From positions 1 through 41,464 of the forward strand of contig QMIW01000031.1 in assembly GCA_024434165.1 (NCBI GenBank): 41,464 nt of DNA, read 5' to 3'. The DNA is from Chloroflexota bacterium. Lineage in GTDB: Bacteria > Chloroflexota > Anaerolineae > Anaerolineales > Villigracilaceae. Below are positions 14,266 to 21,649 of this stretch, piece by piece; position 1 is the first letter of the stretch, and each line of letters starts with the position of its first letter. Both the position numbers and the translations under genes were made by a program. The notes under the pieces were generated by a model. The model was not told where the DNA came from, did no database searches, and saw only the letters and a list, made by a program, of their open reading frames with translations.

Positions 14266-16638
14266 ATGAAATCCAAGGCGTCTGCACGAATTCTTGCTTT
14301 GTTTGCCGTGCTCCTCACGGTGTTGCCTGTGAGGGCGCAGGCGCTTGCCGCTCCACCGGCGGATATGTTCCAACTGCCCTGGGAACAGGGACTGGCTTGG
14401 TATGCGTACGACGGTCTGGATAACAGTTCGAGACGTCCTAAAAGCAGCCCGCATTATTACGGCTTGGGCGGCGCGCTGGATTTTGCGCCGCGCGTCAACA
14501 TGAAGGTCGGTGAAGATACTTCCAACGACTGGGTGACCGCCGCCGCCGCCGGAACGGTCTACCAGGTCACTTCCTGCTATGTAAAACTCGATCACGGCAA
14601 CGGCTGGCTCACCGAATACTGGCACCTGGATAAGATTCAGGTCAAACTGGGGGATAAAGTCAGCCGGAACCAACGACTGGGAACCATTCATAACAACGCC
14701 ACCCAACAGGTCTGCCCGGGCAACGAATATCCCGGGCCGCACCTGCATTTTGTGTTTCGCCCCAAAGTGACCGACACGCTTTTTGCGGGCTGGACGGTCA
14801 ATTACAACGTGTTTACGAACAAGACCACTTTCTCGAAAGGCGGTCAGTCGGTGGGGCTGCTCCAGCCGCTGTTGAACGTGCCTAACTTGCAGATCGTCTC
14901 GCGCGGGTTCATCAACTGGGATACCTTGTACACTGGCACCGTGGATGCCTACCGGCACGAACGCTGGTCGCTGATTCTGGTGGAACAAACGACTTTCAAC
15001 ATCACGGTCAACCCGACCAGTACGGGGCTCGTGCCGATCATTGTTTTGTTGAACGGCGATGGAATCGAAATTGCACGCGGAAGCGGCACCCTTCGCACCA
15101 CGCAGCCAATCGGTTTCTACTCGGTTCAAATCCAATCGCAGGCGGGGACGGGCTATTACAGTTTGATCGCCACCCGCGAGGGAGTCACTCCAACCGGAAC
15201 GCCGACGGTTACAGGCACACCAGCCACGGCAACGCCGACCATCACCGGCACTCCGCTGACGGCGACGCTGACCGTCACAGGCACACCAGCCACAGCAACG
15301 CCGACCATCACCGGCACTCCGCCAACGGCGACGCTGACCGTCACAGATGCGCCTCCCACTGCCACTGCAACCCCAACGGCGAGCGAAACGCCCATTGCAA
15401 CCCACACGCCAACCCCAACAGGGACATTGCTTATCACCGACACTCCAAGCGCCACCGAAACTCCGCTCTTCACACATACGCCAACCGGCACATTGACAGT
15501 GACGAATACTCCCCTTGTTACCGATACCCCCGTTTCTTCCGTTACGCCCGGAACCCCGGTGGATACGCCGACTCCATCGCCCACGTTCACACCCACTCCA
15601 ACGGGAACCCTTGTCACCGACACGCCTGTCGTGACTGATACCCCGATCTTTACCGACACCCCCATTGCCGGGACGCCTACATTCACAAGCACGCCAGTCT
15701 TCACCAACACCCCGATTTCGAGCGAGACACCCGTCACGCCGGGTACACCGGTTGTGACTCAAACCGCCACCACCGTCCCGACTCCAAGCGGACCCTACGT
15801 ATTGACGGATGTCGTTCAATCCGGCATTGTCGTCGGTGAGACGAGCCTGGTGAACGTCAGCCTGCACAATCTGCCGCCGGGCGGTTACACCAGCACGGAA
15901 TTCACCTGTACCTACGATCCCGCCGTCGTTACGGCTGGAAGCATTCTGGTCGCCCAACTCTTCGGCGCAGACCCCGTTTCTGCGTTGAGCGGTCCCGCAA
16001 ACGGACAGTTCATCCTTGCCGTCGCGGGCAGTAACGGTCAACGGGCGACCACGAGCGGCGTTGCATTCACCTTCCTGGTTCAGGGCTTGCAGGCGGGTCA
16101 GTCGCCGGTGCAGTGCACGGCGCGCGTCTCGCAGGGAACGGGCGCGCTCAGCCCAATTGCCTTCATCCCCGATAGCGTCACGGTCTTCAGCACAGCGCCC
16201 ACGCCGACCACGGTTGTCCCAACGACCGCCACCGTCAACGGGCGGGTGATTGCCAGCAAACCCGTCACCATCCGTTTGTTCGATGCAAGCAGCGCCCTTG
16301 TTGTATCTCAGGCTGCCAACATGGATGGCACGTTCAGCCTGCCGGTTTCGGGCGGCACGTATACCATCCAGGCTTCGGCGGCGGGATTCCTCAACGCGCA
16401 GGGTTCGGTGACGTTGGTCAACGGCACGATCACCACCATGCCGACCGTGAGCCTGCCTGCGGGCGATATTGACGGCAACGGTGTGATTGACCAGTTCGAC
16501 GCATTGACAATTGGAATCAACTACAACGCCTCTTTCCCCGCCGCAGCGGACCTGAACAACAGCGGGCTGATTGACGTCCTCGACCTTGAACTGCTCGCCG
16601 CGAATTACCGCATGTCCGGCGCACTTGCCTGGCAGTAA
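14266..16638 (+). CDS. Secreted LasA-like M23 peptidase with PPC, cohesin and dockerin modules
   Basis: 790 residues. A signal peptide is followed by a peptidase domain, about 31-170, that resembles LasA/beta-lytic proteases (M23): FQLPWEQGLAW, then the zinc ligands His63 (SPHYYG), Asp72 (ALDF) and the HLH pair 159-161 (GPHLHF), with YWH near 120. These enzymes cut peptidoglycan cross-bridges or Gly-rich peptides. Next come a PPC-like domain (about 205-305), a Thr/Pro linker of some 200 residues, a cohesin-like domain (about 520-645, Cys in FTCTYD and VQCTAR), a carboxypeptidase-regulatory-like domain and a dockerin (DIDGNGVIDQFD, DLNNSGLIDVLD). The ATG at 14266 is preferred to 14257 because of the AGGATG spacing. 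The C-terminal half duplicates that of the protein at 12251. Having both cohesin and dockerin in one chain is unusual. Confidence 0.85.
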   Translation: MKSKASARILALFAVLLTVLPVRAQALAAPPADMFQLPWEQGLAWYAYDGLDNSSRRPKSSPHYYGLGGALDFAPRVNMKVGEDTSNDWVTAAAAGTVYQVTSCYVKLDHGNGWLTEYWHLDKIQVKLGDKVSRNQRLGTIHNNATQQVCPGNEYPGPHLHFVFRPKVTDTLFAGWTVNYNVFTNKTTFSKGGQSVGLLQPLLNVPNLQIVSRGFINWDTLYTGTVDAYRHERWSLILVEQTTFNITVNPTSTGLVPIIVLLNGDGIEIARGSGTLRTTQPIGFYSVQIQSQAGTGYYSLIATREGVTPTGTPTVTGTPATATPTITGTPLTATLTVTGTPATATPTITGTPPTATLTVTDAPPTATATPTASETPIATHTPTPTGTLLITDTPSATETPLFTHTPTGTLTVTNTPLVTDTPVSSVTPGTPVDTPTPSPTFTPTPTGTLVTDTPVVTDTPIFTDTPIAGTPTFTSTPVFTNTPISSETPVTPGTPVVTQTATTVPTPSGPYVLTDVVQSGIVVGETSLVNVSLHNLPPGGYTSTEFTCTYDPAVVTAGSILVAQLFGADPVSALSGPANGQFILAVAGSNGQRATTSGVAFTFLVQGLQAGQSPVQCTARVSQGTGALSPIAFIPDSVTVFSTAPTPTTVVPTTATVNGRVIASKPVTIRLFDASSALVVSQAANMDGTFSLPVSGGTYTIQASAAGFLNAQGSVTLVNGTITTMPTVSLPAGDIDGNGVIDQFDALTIGINYNASFPAAADLNNSGLIDVLDLELLAANYRMSGALAWQ

Positions 16639-16654
16639 AACCCTCTTCCCAATT

Positions 16655-16675
16655 CCCTCTCCCCATGGGAGAGGG
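16655..16675. repeat. GAGAGGG-type hairpin repeat, probable bidirectional terminator
   Basis: CCCTCTCCC and GGGAGAGGG pair around a short CATG centre, between the convergent dockerin (+) and nuclease (-) genes. The same motif occurs twice at 32822-32912 and partly near 41330. Confidence 0.75.
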
Positions 16676-16690
16676 CTTGGGTGAGGGAGG

Positions 16691-17545
16691 CTAGAATTCG
16701 ATCTCCCCGATCTGCTCGAAGTTGATGTCGAACAGTTCCTCCGCTTCGCTCTCGAGCTCGGCATCGAGCGCATCACCGGCGCGGGAACCGCGATTGCAGT
16801 ACGACCTGTAAGGGCAGTAAAGGCATTTCGTCGTGTCGTCCGTTTTCGGGTAGGCGGAAGCGCTGTTTTGACCGGCGGGACCGTGTCGAAGGCCGGATTT
16901 GATTTCCTCCGCAAGACGAGTCAACGCATCCCAATCCCGTTTGAATTGATCCGCCTGATAGGGGAAGCGCGCCGGATCGTTGGGGAACTCGGAAAACCAG
17001 TACACCATCTCCACCTGCTCCGGCTGGATGGGCTTTCCGCCGTTGAGATGCGCCCCCGCCCGGACGAGCAGCGCCCGATAGACGCGCGTCTGCCAGCGGA
17101 TGGCGAGCCACTCGTTCTTCGGGCGTTTGCGGTAGGTCTTCCAGTCGTAGATGAAGAATTTATTGCCGTCGGAGGCGATCAGGTCATATTTTGCGATGAG
17201 ACGAAACGCCCCCAGCGGCGCGGATAGTGTGTGTTCGGTCCTGAATCCCGTCAGGTCTCGCAGACCTGTCAGGTCTTTTGAGTTCGCGAAATTCTCCCAC
17301 CATTGCTGCAGGCTGCCCGTGTTCGCCAGTTTGGAGATTTGCCCCGCAGGGATGCCGATGAAATACTGCTGGACGAGCCGGTGAAAATACTCGCCCTCGT
17401 GCTGGTGCTTTTCGTTTTCGAGCGCGGGCTCGGTCTCGATGGCGGGATATGCCAACCGTTGGAGATGACGCAGTTCGAACCTGCGCGGACAGTCGTTGTA
17501 ATCCTGGAGCGACGATTGGCTGAGCGTGGTCAGTTCGATGGACAT
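16691..17545 (-). CDS. PD-(D/E)XK nuclease with Fe-S cysteines (RecB/AddB/Cas4-like)
   Basis: 284 residues. SQSSLQDYNDCPRRFELRHL at the start, His55 in EYFHRLVQQ, Asp121 (LIAKYDLI) and the Asp134-Trp-Lys136 triad (FIYDWKT) form the nuclease core. Cys19 with Cys241, Cys244 and Cys250 (KCLYCPYRSYC) matches the four ligands of the 4Fe-4S cluster seen in AddB- and Cas4-type nucleases. It probably degrades or processes DNA ends in repair. No cas genes, CRISPR repeats or AddA helicase are nearby, so it is a stand-alone member. Residues 90-102, a doubled D-L-T-G-(L/F)-R, are encoded by a palindromic repeat lodged in the gene. Acidic C-terminal tail. Confidence 0.88.
   Translation of the reverse strand: MSIELTTLSQSSLQDYNDCPRRFELRHLQRLAYPAIETEPALENEKHQHEGEYFHRLVQQYFIGIPAGQISKLANTGSLQQWWENFANSKDLTGLRDLTGFRTEHTLSAPLGAFRLIAKYDLIASDGNKFFIYDWKTYRKRPKNEWLAIRWQTRVYRALLVRAGAHLNGGKPIQPEQVEMVYWFSEFPNDPARFPYQADQFKRDWDALTRLAEEIKSGLRHGPAGQNSASAYPKTDDTTKCLYCPYRSYCNRGSRAGDALDAELESEAEELFDINFEQIGEIEF
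17246..17276. repeat. Palindromic repeat inside the nuclease gene
   Basis: A 31-bp stretch built from two AGACCTGAC(A/G)GG-type units in direct and inverted order; AGACCTGTCAGGTCT alone is a 15-bp near-palindrome. Its length keeps the frame open, so it adds two repeats of Asp-Leu-Thr-Gly-X-Arg to the protein between the His and Asp motifs. Confidence 0.75.
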
Positions 17546-17553
17546 GTCTTATT

Positions 17554-17584
17554 TTGCCACAGAATGGATTGCCTATGCTATACT
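17554..17584 (+). promoter_or_regulatory. Candidate promoter of the NYN gene
   Basis: TTGCCA (17554-17559) and TATACT (17579-17584, preceded by TG one base before, an extended -10) are 19 bases apart. It would give a leader of about 140 bases. That leader holds a 41-codon open frame (17603-17728) whose TGA abuts the NYN start (TGAATG); no ribosome-binding site supports it. Confidence 0.4.
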
Positions 17585-17728
17585 TCCGGGAAAATTACGG
17601 GAATGGATAGTTCAAGGCGTGCCTCGCCGAGCCGTTCGGGTAACCAAATTCATACTCTGTGCTCCCTGTGCGCCGCGCGGCAATCCTTTTTGCCTGCGAA
17701 TACTGCCTTCCCAACTTTGGAGTTCTGA

Positions 17729-18811
17729 ATGGGACAGGATACCCAGGTAGCCGTTTTCATAGACTACGATAATATCGAGATCAGCGTCGAAGAGACGTTT
17801 GGCAGGAATATTGATGTGGATTGGGGACGCATCTTCAATTACGCCTCGCAGCTGGGGCGGGTGGTGCTCCGCCGCGCCTATGCCGACTGGGCGGAAGCCG
17901 CTGCCAAACAGAAGCAGCTGCTCAACCTCGGCGTGGAACTGGTGCATGTCAACAGCAAGCGCGGCAAGAACGCCGCCGACATCCGCATTGTGATTGACGC
18001 GCTCGAATTGTTATACGGGGAGAAGGACGCCTTCACGCACGTCCTGCTGGTTTCCGGCGACGGCGATTTCACCGAACTCATCCATCGCCTGCGCGCGCAC
18101 GGCAAGACCGTCATCGGCATGGGCGTGAGCGGCACGAGCGCCGACTATCTCGTCAGCGCCTGTGACAAGTTCGTCTTCTACGACAAGTGGCAGGGCGTGA
18201 ACAAGGTGAAGAAACAGGCGCCAGCCAACGGCGGGCAGAATCACCAGGCGGCAAAACAGAGCCAGCCAGCCGCGCAAAAACAGATGCAGCCCGTCCCCGC
18301 AAAAACAACCCCCGCGCCCGTCCCGCCGGAAAAGCGGCTGGAGCGTTATCTCAACATCCTTTCGGCGAACAAGATTCGCATGACGCCCAACCTTCAGCGT
18401 CCGCTGGTCATCTACAAGATTTACGACATCGTCAGGGAAAACCCCGACCTCACCTTCAACCAGTTGAAAGACCTTGCCCAGGCGTATTTTGCGAACGCCG
18501 CACCCAGAATCGAACCGCAGCTGGTCACCGATACCGTCCACCAGCTCTTCCACACCTTTTGCTTCGAGTTCGATGCCGACTCGAACGAGCGCATCATGAA
18601 CCGCAGGATGCGTCTTCCCGCCGATGTCACAAGCCCGGGCGACCTGCTCGACAAATGCGACCAGAAAATGCTGCAGCTCATCGCCGCCGACCTGGGCGCA
18701 TCGGAAGCATTGGATAAGGAAATCGCCGCGCAAATCCTCTACGGCGGCGTGCGCAATCCCAAAGTGCTCGACCACATCCAGGAATTGATCGAAACCGGGA
18801 ATCAGGTATAA
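17729..18811 (+). CDS. NYN-domain (LabA/DUF88-like) protein with C-terminal helical domain
   Basis: 360 residues. The N-terminal 150 form an NYN (PIN-like) domain with the conserved acidic residues FIDYDN (Asp12, Asp14), GKNAADIRIVIDALEL and VSGDGDF, typical of predicted metal-dependent ribonucleases. A Gln/Pro/Ala-rich linker (about 162-205) leads to a C-terminal domain (about 207-358, KRLERYLNILSANKIRM, VIYKIYDIVRENPDLTFNQLKDLA) of helical, winged-helix-like appearance, possibly a nucleic-acid-binding module. Substrate unknown; RNA turnover is the usual guess. GGAG lies about 7 bases before the ATG. The stop codon TAA is part of the TATAAT box of the next transcription unit. Confidence 0.85.
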   Translation: MGQDTQVAVFIDYDNIEISVEETFGRNIDVDWGRIFNYASQLGRVVLRRAYADWAEAAAKQKQLLNLGVELVHVNSKRGKNAADIRIVIDALELLYGEKDAFTHVLLVSGDGDFTELIHRLRAHGKTVIGMGVSGTSADYLVSACDKFVFYDKWQGVNKVKKQAPANGGQNHQAAKQSQPAAQKQMQPVPAKTTPAPVPPEKRLERYLNILSANKIRMTPNLQRPLVIYKIYDIVRENPDLTFNQLKDLAQAYFANAAPRIEPQLVTDTVHQLFHTFCFEFDADSNERIMNRRMRLPADVTSPGDLLDKCDQKMLQLIAADLGASEALDKEIAAQILYGGVRNPKVLDHIQELIETGNQV

Positions 18812-18812
18812 T
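18785..18812 (+). promoter_or_regulatory. Promoter of the ABC-F leader transcript
   Basis: TTGATC (18785-18790) and a perfect TATAAT (18807-18812) are 16 bases apart, inside the 3' end of the NYN gene. The expected start at about 18819-18820 coincides with the ATG of the short ORF at 18820, implying a leaderless message. Confidence 0.65.
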
Positions 18813-18819
18813 CGCAGGC

Positions 18820-18915
18820 ATGATCTACGAATTCAGCACAGGCAAATTTCCGCTTGTCATCGGTGTGCGCGGTTTTATCGCCGCCGGTCCTTGTCGTATT
18901 GCGCCTGTATGCTGA
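18820..18915 (+). CDS. 31-codon leader ORF upstream of the ABC-F gene
   Basis: ATG at 18820, TGA at 18913-18915; the peptide begins MIYEFSTGKF and ends CRIAPVC. The peptide itself was not recognised. Support for translation is positional: a consensus promoter places the transcription start at the ATG, and the ORF ends 20 bases before an intrinsic terminator that stands before an ABC-F gene. Its last codons (GCG CCT G, 18901-18907) can pair with CAGGTGC (18941-18947) in the terminator's 5' arm. A ribosome finishing the ORF would cover this segment. That is the layout of a ribosome-sensing leader peptide. Whether it is translated is an inference. Confidence 0.55.
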   Translation: MIYEFSTGKFPLVIGVRGFIAAGPCRIAPVC

Positions 18916-18934
18916 AAGTTCGTATCGCTTTCAC

Positions 18935-18966
18935 ACGCCGCAGGTGCGCCTGCGGCGTTTTTATTT
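18935..18966 (+). terminator. Attenuator-type terminator in the ABC-F leader
   Basis: Perfect 10-bp stem ACGCCGCAGG/CCTGCGGCGT with a TGCG loop followed by TTTTATTT. It lies 20 bases after the leader ORF and 42 bases before the ABC-F start. With the promoter it defines a short transcript of about 145 bases. Confidence 0.9.
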
Positions 18967-19007
18967 AATCGTACCGTGGCATTCATATCGCTTGAACGGA
19001 AACCGCC

Positions 19008-20675
19008 ATGATTCAAATCCAACTCTCCAATATCACCCTCGTCCTCGGCGCGAAGCGCATCTTTGAAAACCTCAACTGGGAGATCCAGCGCGGACAACGC
19101 ATCGGCTTGATCGGTGCAAACGGCGCGGGGAAGTCCTCGCTGTTCAAACTCATCGAAGGGGAACACACGCCCGAACTGGGCGGGAACGTTACCCGCGCCC
19201 GCCTCGTCACGACGGGATATCTGCCTCAACACCCCATGCTGGATCCCACGCTGACGGCGTTCGACGCCGCGCTGGCAGGCAACCCGCGCGTGGCGGAAGT
19301 CCATGCCGGGTTGGAGCACATCGAAAAAAGCCTGAGCGACCCGGACGTGTACAACGACGAGCGCAAACTTCAGCGCGCGCTGGAGCGTCAGCATCAACTT
19401 ATCGAGGAATATCATGCCCTCGGCGGCGACTCGTACCCGGAACGGGTCCGCGCGCTGCTCCTCGGGCTGGGACTCGCTCAAAGCGAACTGACCAAGCCCC
19501 TGTCTGTGTTGAGCGGCGGACAGAAAAAACTGGTCGGGCTGGCGCGCCTGCTCCTTCTCCGTCCCGATATTTTGCTGTTGGACGAGCCGGACAATCATCT
19601 CGACCTGCCCGGCAAAATCTATCTCGAAAAACTCATCCGCGAATACGATGGGACAGTGATCATCATTTCGCATGACCGCTACCTGCTGGATGCCGTTGTC
19701 ACGCACATCGCCGAATTGGAAGACGGCAAACTGACCGTGTACGAAGGCGATTACACCTCGTACATCAACGACAAGGAAATGCGGCTGGCGCGGCAGGAGG
19801 AGTTGTTCCGCGCGCAGCAGCACACGATCAAACGCCTCGAAGCCGCGATCAAACGGTTGTCCATTTGGGGCAAGGTATACGACAACGAAGACCTTTCGCG
19901 CAAAGCCAAAGCCATGCAGAAGCGGCTCGACAAAATGGAGAAGATCGAAAAGCCGGTCGCCGAACGCAGGCGCATGGACTTGCAGCTCAACGGCTGGCGC
20001 GGCTCGAACAAAGTGCTGGAACTGGCGGGCATCACGAAATCGTTTGGCGGGAGGGTTGTGTTCTCGAATCTTAACGAGACGGTCTGGCACGGCGAGCGCG
20101 TGGGGCTGATCGGTGCGAACGGCGCGGGAAAGTCCGTGCTGATGCGAATGATACTTGGAAAGGAAACGCCGGATTCCGGCGAGATCAAGATCGGTCCCAG
20201 CGTATCCATCGGGTATTACGCGCAGGAGCATGAAACGCTCGACTTCAACCAGACTGTTCTGGATGCCGTGCGCTACGCAGGGAAAATGAGCGAATCGAAG
20301 GCGGCGGCGTTTCTGCTTCGGTATCTCTTTACGTACAAGCAGGTGACGCAGAAAATCGGCGAACTCTCCGGCGGGGAGAGGAGCAGGCTTCAACTTGCGC
20401 TGCTCGTGCTCTCCGGCGCGAACTTCCTCCTGCTCGACGAGCCCACCAACAACCTCGACATTCCCTCCGCTGAAGTGCTGGAGCAAGCCCTCGAAGATTT
20501 CGAAGGGACGGCGCTCGTCATTTCGCATGACCGCTATTTTCTGGATCGAACCGTGGAACGCCTGCTGGTCATCGAAGAGGGTCGGTTGAAGGAATATCGG
20601 GGCGGGTATAGCGATTATCTGGAGAAAGCGGGCGGGAGGTGGCAGGGCGGCGAACGGCGCAGCATCTGGCGCTGA
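19008..20675 (+). CDS. ABC-F family ATPase (translation factor / antibiotic-resistance type)
   Basis: 555 residues, two ABC domains in one chain and no membrane segments, as in EttA, Uup and the ARE proteins that act on the ribosomal E site. Domain 1: Walker A GANGAGKSS (37-45), signature LSGGQ (168-172), Walker B LLLDEPDNHLD (to 199). The inter-domain linker (about 245-325), rich in Arg/Lys and Glu (KRLEAAIKRL, AKAMQKRLDKMEKIEKP), is the tRNA-contacting arm. Domain 2: GANGAGKSV, LSGGERSRLQLA, LLLDEPTNNLD. Role could be relief of stalled ribosomes or protection from 50S-targeting antibiotics; sequence alone does not decide. The upstream promoter, short ORF and terminator argue for induction by ribosome stalling. 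Only a weak ACGGAA precedes the ATG. Confidence 0.93.
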   Translation: MIQIQLSNITLVLGAKRIFENLNWEIQRGQRIGLIGANGAGKSSLFKLIEGEHTPELGGNVTRARLVTTGYLPQHPMLDPTLTAFDAALAGNPRVAEVHAGLEHIEKSLSDPDVYNDERKLQRALERQHQLIEEYHALGGDSYPERVRALLLGLGLAQSELTKPLSVLSGGQKKLVGLARLLLLRPDILLLDEPDNHLDLPGKIYLEKLIREYDGTVIIISHDRYLLDAVVTHIAELEDGKLTVYEGDYTSYINDKEMRLARQEELFRAQQHTIKRLEAAIKRLSIWGKVYDNEDLSRKAKAMQKRLDKMEKIEKPVAERRRMDLQLNGWRGSNKVLELAGITKSFGGRVVFSNLNETVWHGERVGLIGANGAGKSVLMRMILGKETPDSGEIKIGPSVSIGYYAQEHETLDFNQTVLDAVRYAGKMSESKAAAFLLRYLFTYKQVTQKIGELSGGERSRLQLALLVLSGANFLLLDEPTNNLDIPSAEVLEQALEDFEGTALVISHDRYFLDRTVERLLVIEEGRLKEYRGGYSDYLEKAGGRWQGGERRSIWR

Positions 20676-20732
20676 CGTTCGGTTTCAGCCGGGCGCTGCG
20701 GTTTGGCGCGTTTTGTCATGCAGGCGCACGGC

Positions 20733-21419
20733 TCACGGCGCGGAGCGCGGCTTGACCTGACCCGCTTCAATGCCCCGGCCCGTGAACGGCACGAACGCCA
20801 CGCCGCCGAGATGGTACGATTTCAATTCCCCATTTTCCTTTACGAACTTCCGCAAGTTCTGATACAAACCCGGCGGACCGATGGGGATGACGATGCGCCC
20901 GCCCTCCGCCAATTGATCGGCAAGCGGCGCAGGGAGATGGTCGGGCGCGGCGGTGACAATGATGGCGTCGAAGGGCGCGTACTCGCACCAGCCGTAGTAG
21001 CCGTCGCCTTGTTTGATGCGGACTTTCTCGTAGCCCAATTCCTTCAGGCGCGCCGCGGCGCTCTCCGCCAGCTCGGGGACGATCTCGATGCTGTAGACCT
21101 CCACACAGCCCAACTCCGCCAGGATCGCCGCCTGATACCCCGAGCCTGTGCCGATTTCCAGAACTTTCTCGCCGGCTTGCAATTCCAACAACTCCGTCAT
21201 CCAGGCAACGATGAATGGCTGCGAGATGGTTTGACCGTATCCGATGGGGAGCGGATGATTCTCGTATGCCTGATGGAGGTAATCCTTCGGCACGAATTTA
21301 TGCCGGGGGACGGCATTCATGGCGCGCAAAACATCTTTGTTCATAATTCCGGCGCCTGCAATTCCATGAACTGGCGCGGTTATCCGCGCCGGGTCACGGG
21401 GGATTGCGGCGTTCAACAT
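20733..21419 (-). CDS. pcm: Protein-L-isoaspartate O-methyltransferase
   Basis: 228 residues. This is a SAM-dependent repair methyltransferase that converts damaged isoaspartyl residues back towards aspartate. Family marks: VPRHKFVP near the start, YGQTISQPFIVAWMTELL, the SAM motif KVLEIGTGSGYQAAIL, VYSIEIVPEL, DGYYGWCEYAPFDAIIVTAAP and LVIPIG-like GGRIVIPIG. The start is the ATG at 21419, which has GGAGG five bases upstream; an in-frame stretch further upstream covers its promoter and is not coding. It is convergent with the ABC-F gene, 57 bp apart. Confidence 0.95.
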   Translation of the reverse strand: MLNAAIPRDPARITAPVHGIAGAGIMNKDVLRAMNAVPRHKFVPKDYLHQAYENHPLPIGYGQTISQPFIVAWMTELLELQAGEKVLEIGTGSGYQAAILAELGCVEVYSIEIVPELAESAAARLKELGYEKVRIKQGDGYYGWCEYAPFDAIIVTAAPDHLPAPLADQLAEGGRIVIPIGPPGLYQNLRKFVKENGELKSYHLGGVAFVPFTGRGIEAGQVKPRSAP

Positions 21420-21435
21420 CGTTCCTCCGTATTTC

Positions 21436-21463
21436 ATTATAGACCCGCATGGGCAATATGCAA
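21436..21463 (-). promoter_or_regulatory. Promoter of pcm
   Basis: On the minus strand, TTGCAT (21458-21463) and TATAAT (21436-21441) are 16 bases apart, and the GGAGG site and ATG follow closely. The rest of the divergent gap to 21649 shows no further recognisable signal. Confidence 0.75.
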
Positions 21464-21649
21464 GCGCCTTTTGGTCGTGCGCGGCTGGGCGTTTCATCCG
21501 GTCTCCCCGCGCGGTTTCGAAGTGTAACGAAAGCCTTATGAAACGGAATCCGCTGCGGGTGTAGACTCGCTCACAGCGCAGGCAGAACGATCGGAAACAG
21601 AATCAACCTGCCGTTAAGTTTGAGGCGTTAATTCAGAGAGAAAAATCCG

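Noticed and set aside
14260-16914. 884-codon open frame on the minus strand across the peptidase-dockerin gene
   Set aside because: It is the antisense of the Thr/Pro-rich and dockerin coding region; composition (Arg, Gly, Asn, His rich, no domain) is that of a GC-rich shadow frame.
16691-17545. Cas4 / CRISPR adaptation gene
   Set aside because: The Fe-S nuclease layout resembles Cas4, but there is no CRISPR array, cas1 or cas2 anywhere in the window; a stand-alone repair nuclease is the safer call.
18825-20528. 567-codon minus-strand frame under the ABC-F gene
   Set aside because: It mirrors the ABC-F codons; no motif or start signal, while the plus strand encodes a complete two-domain ATPase.
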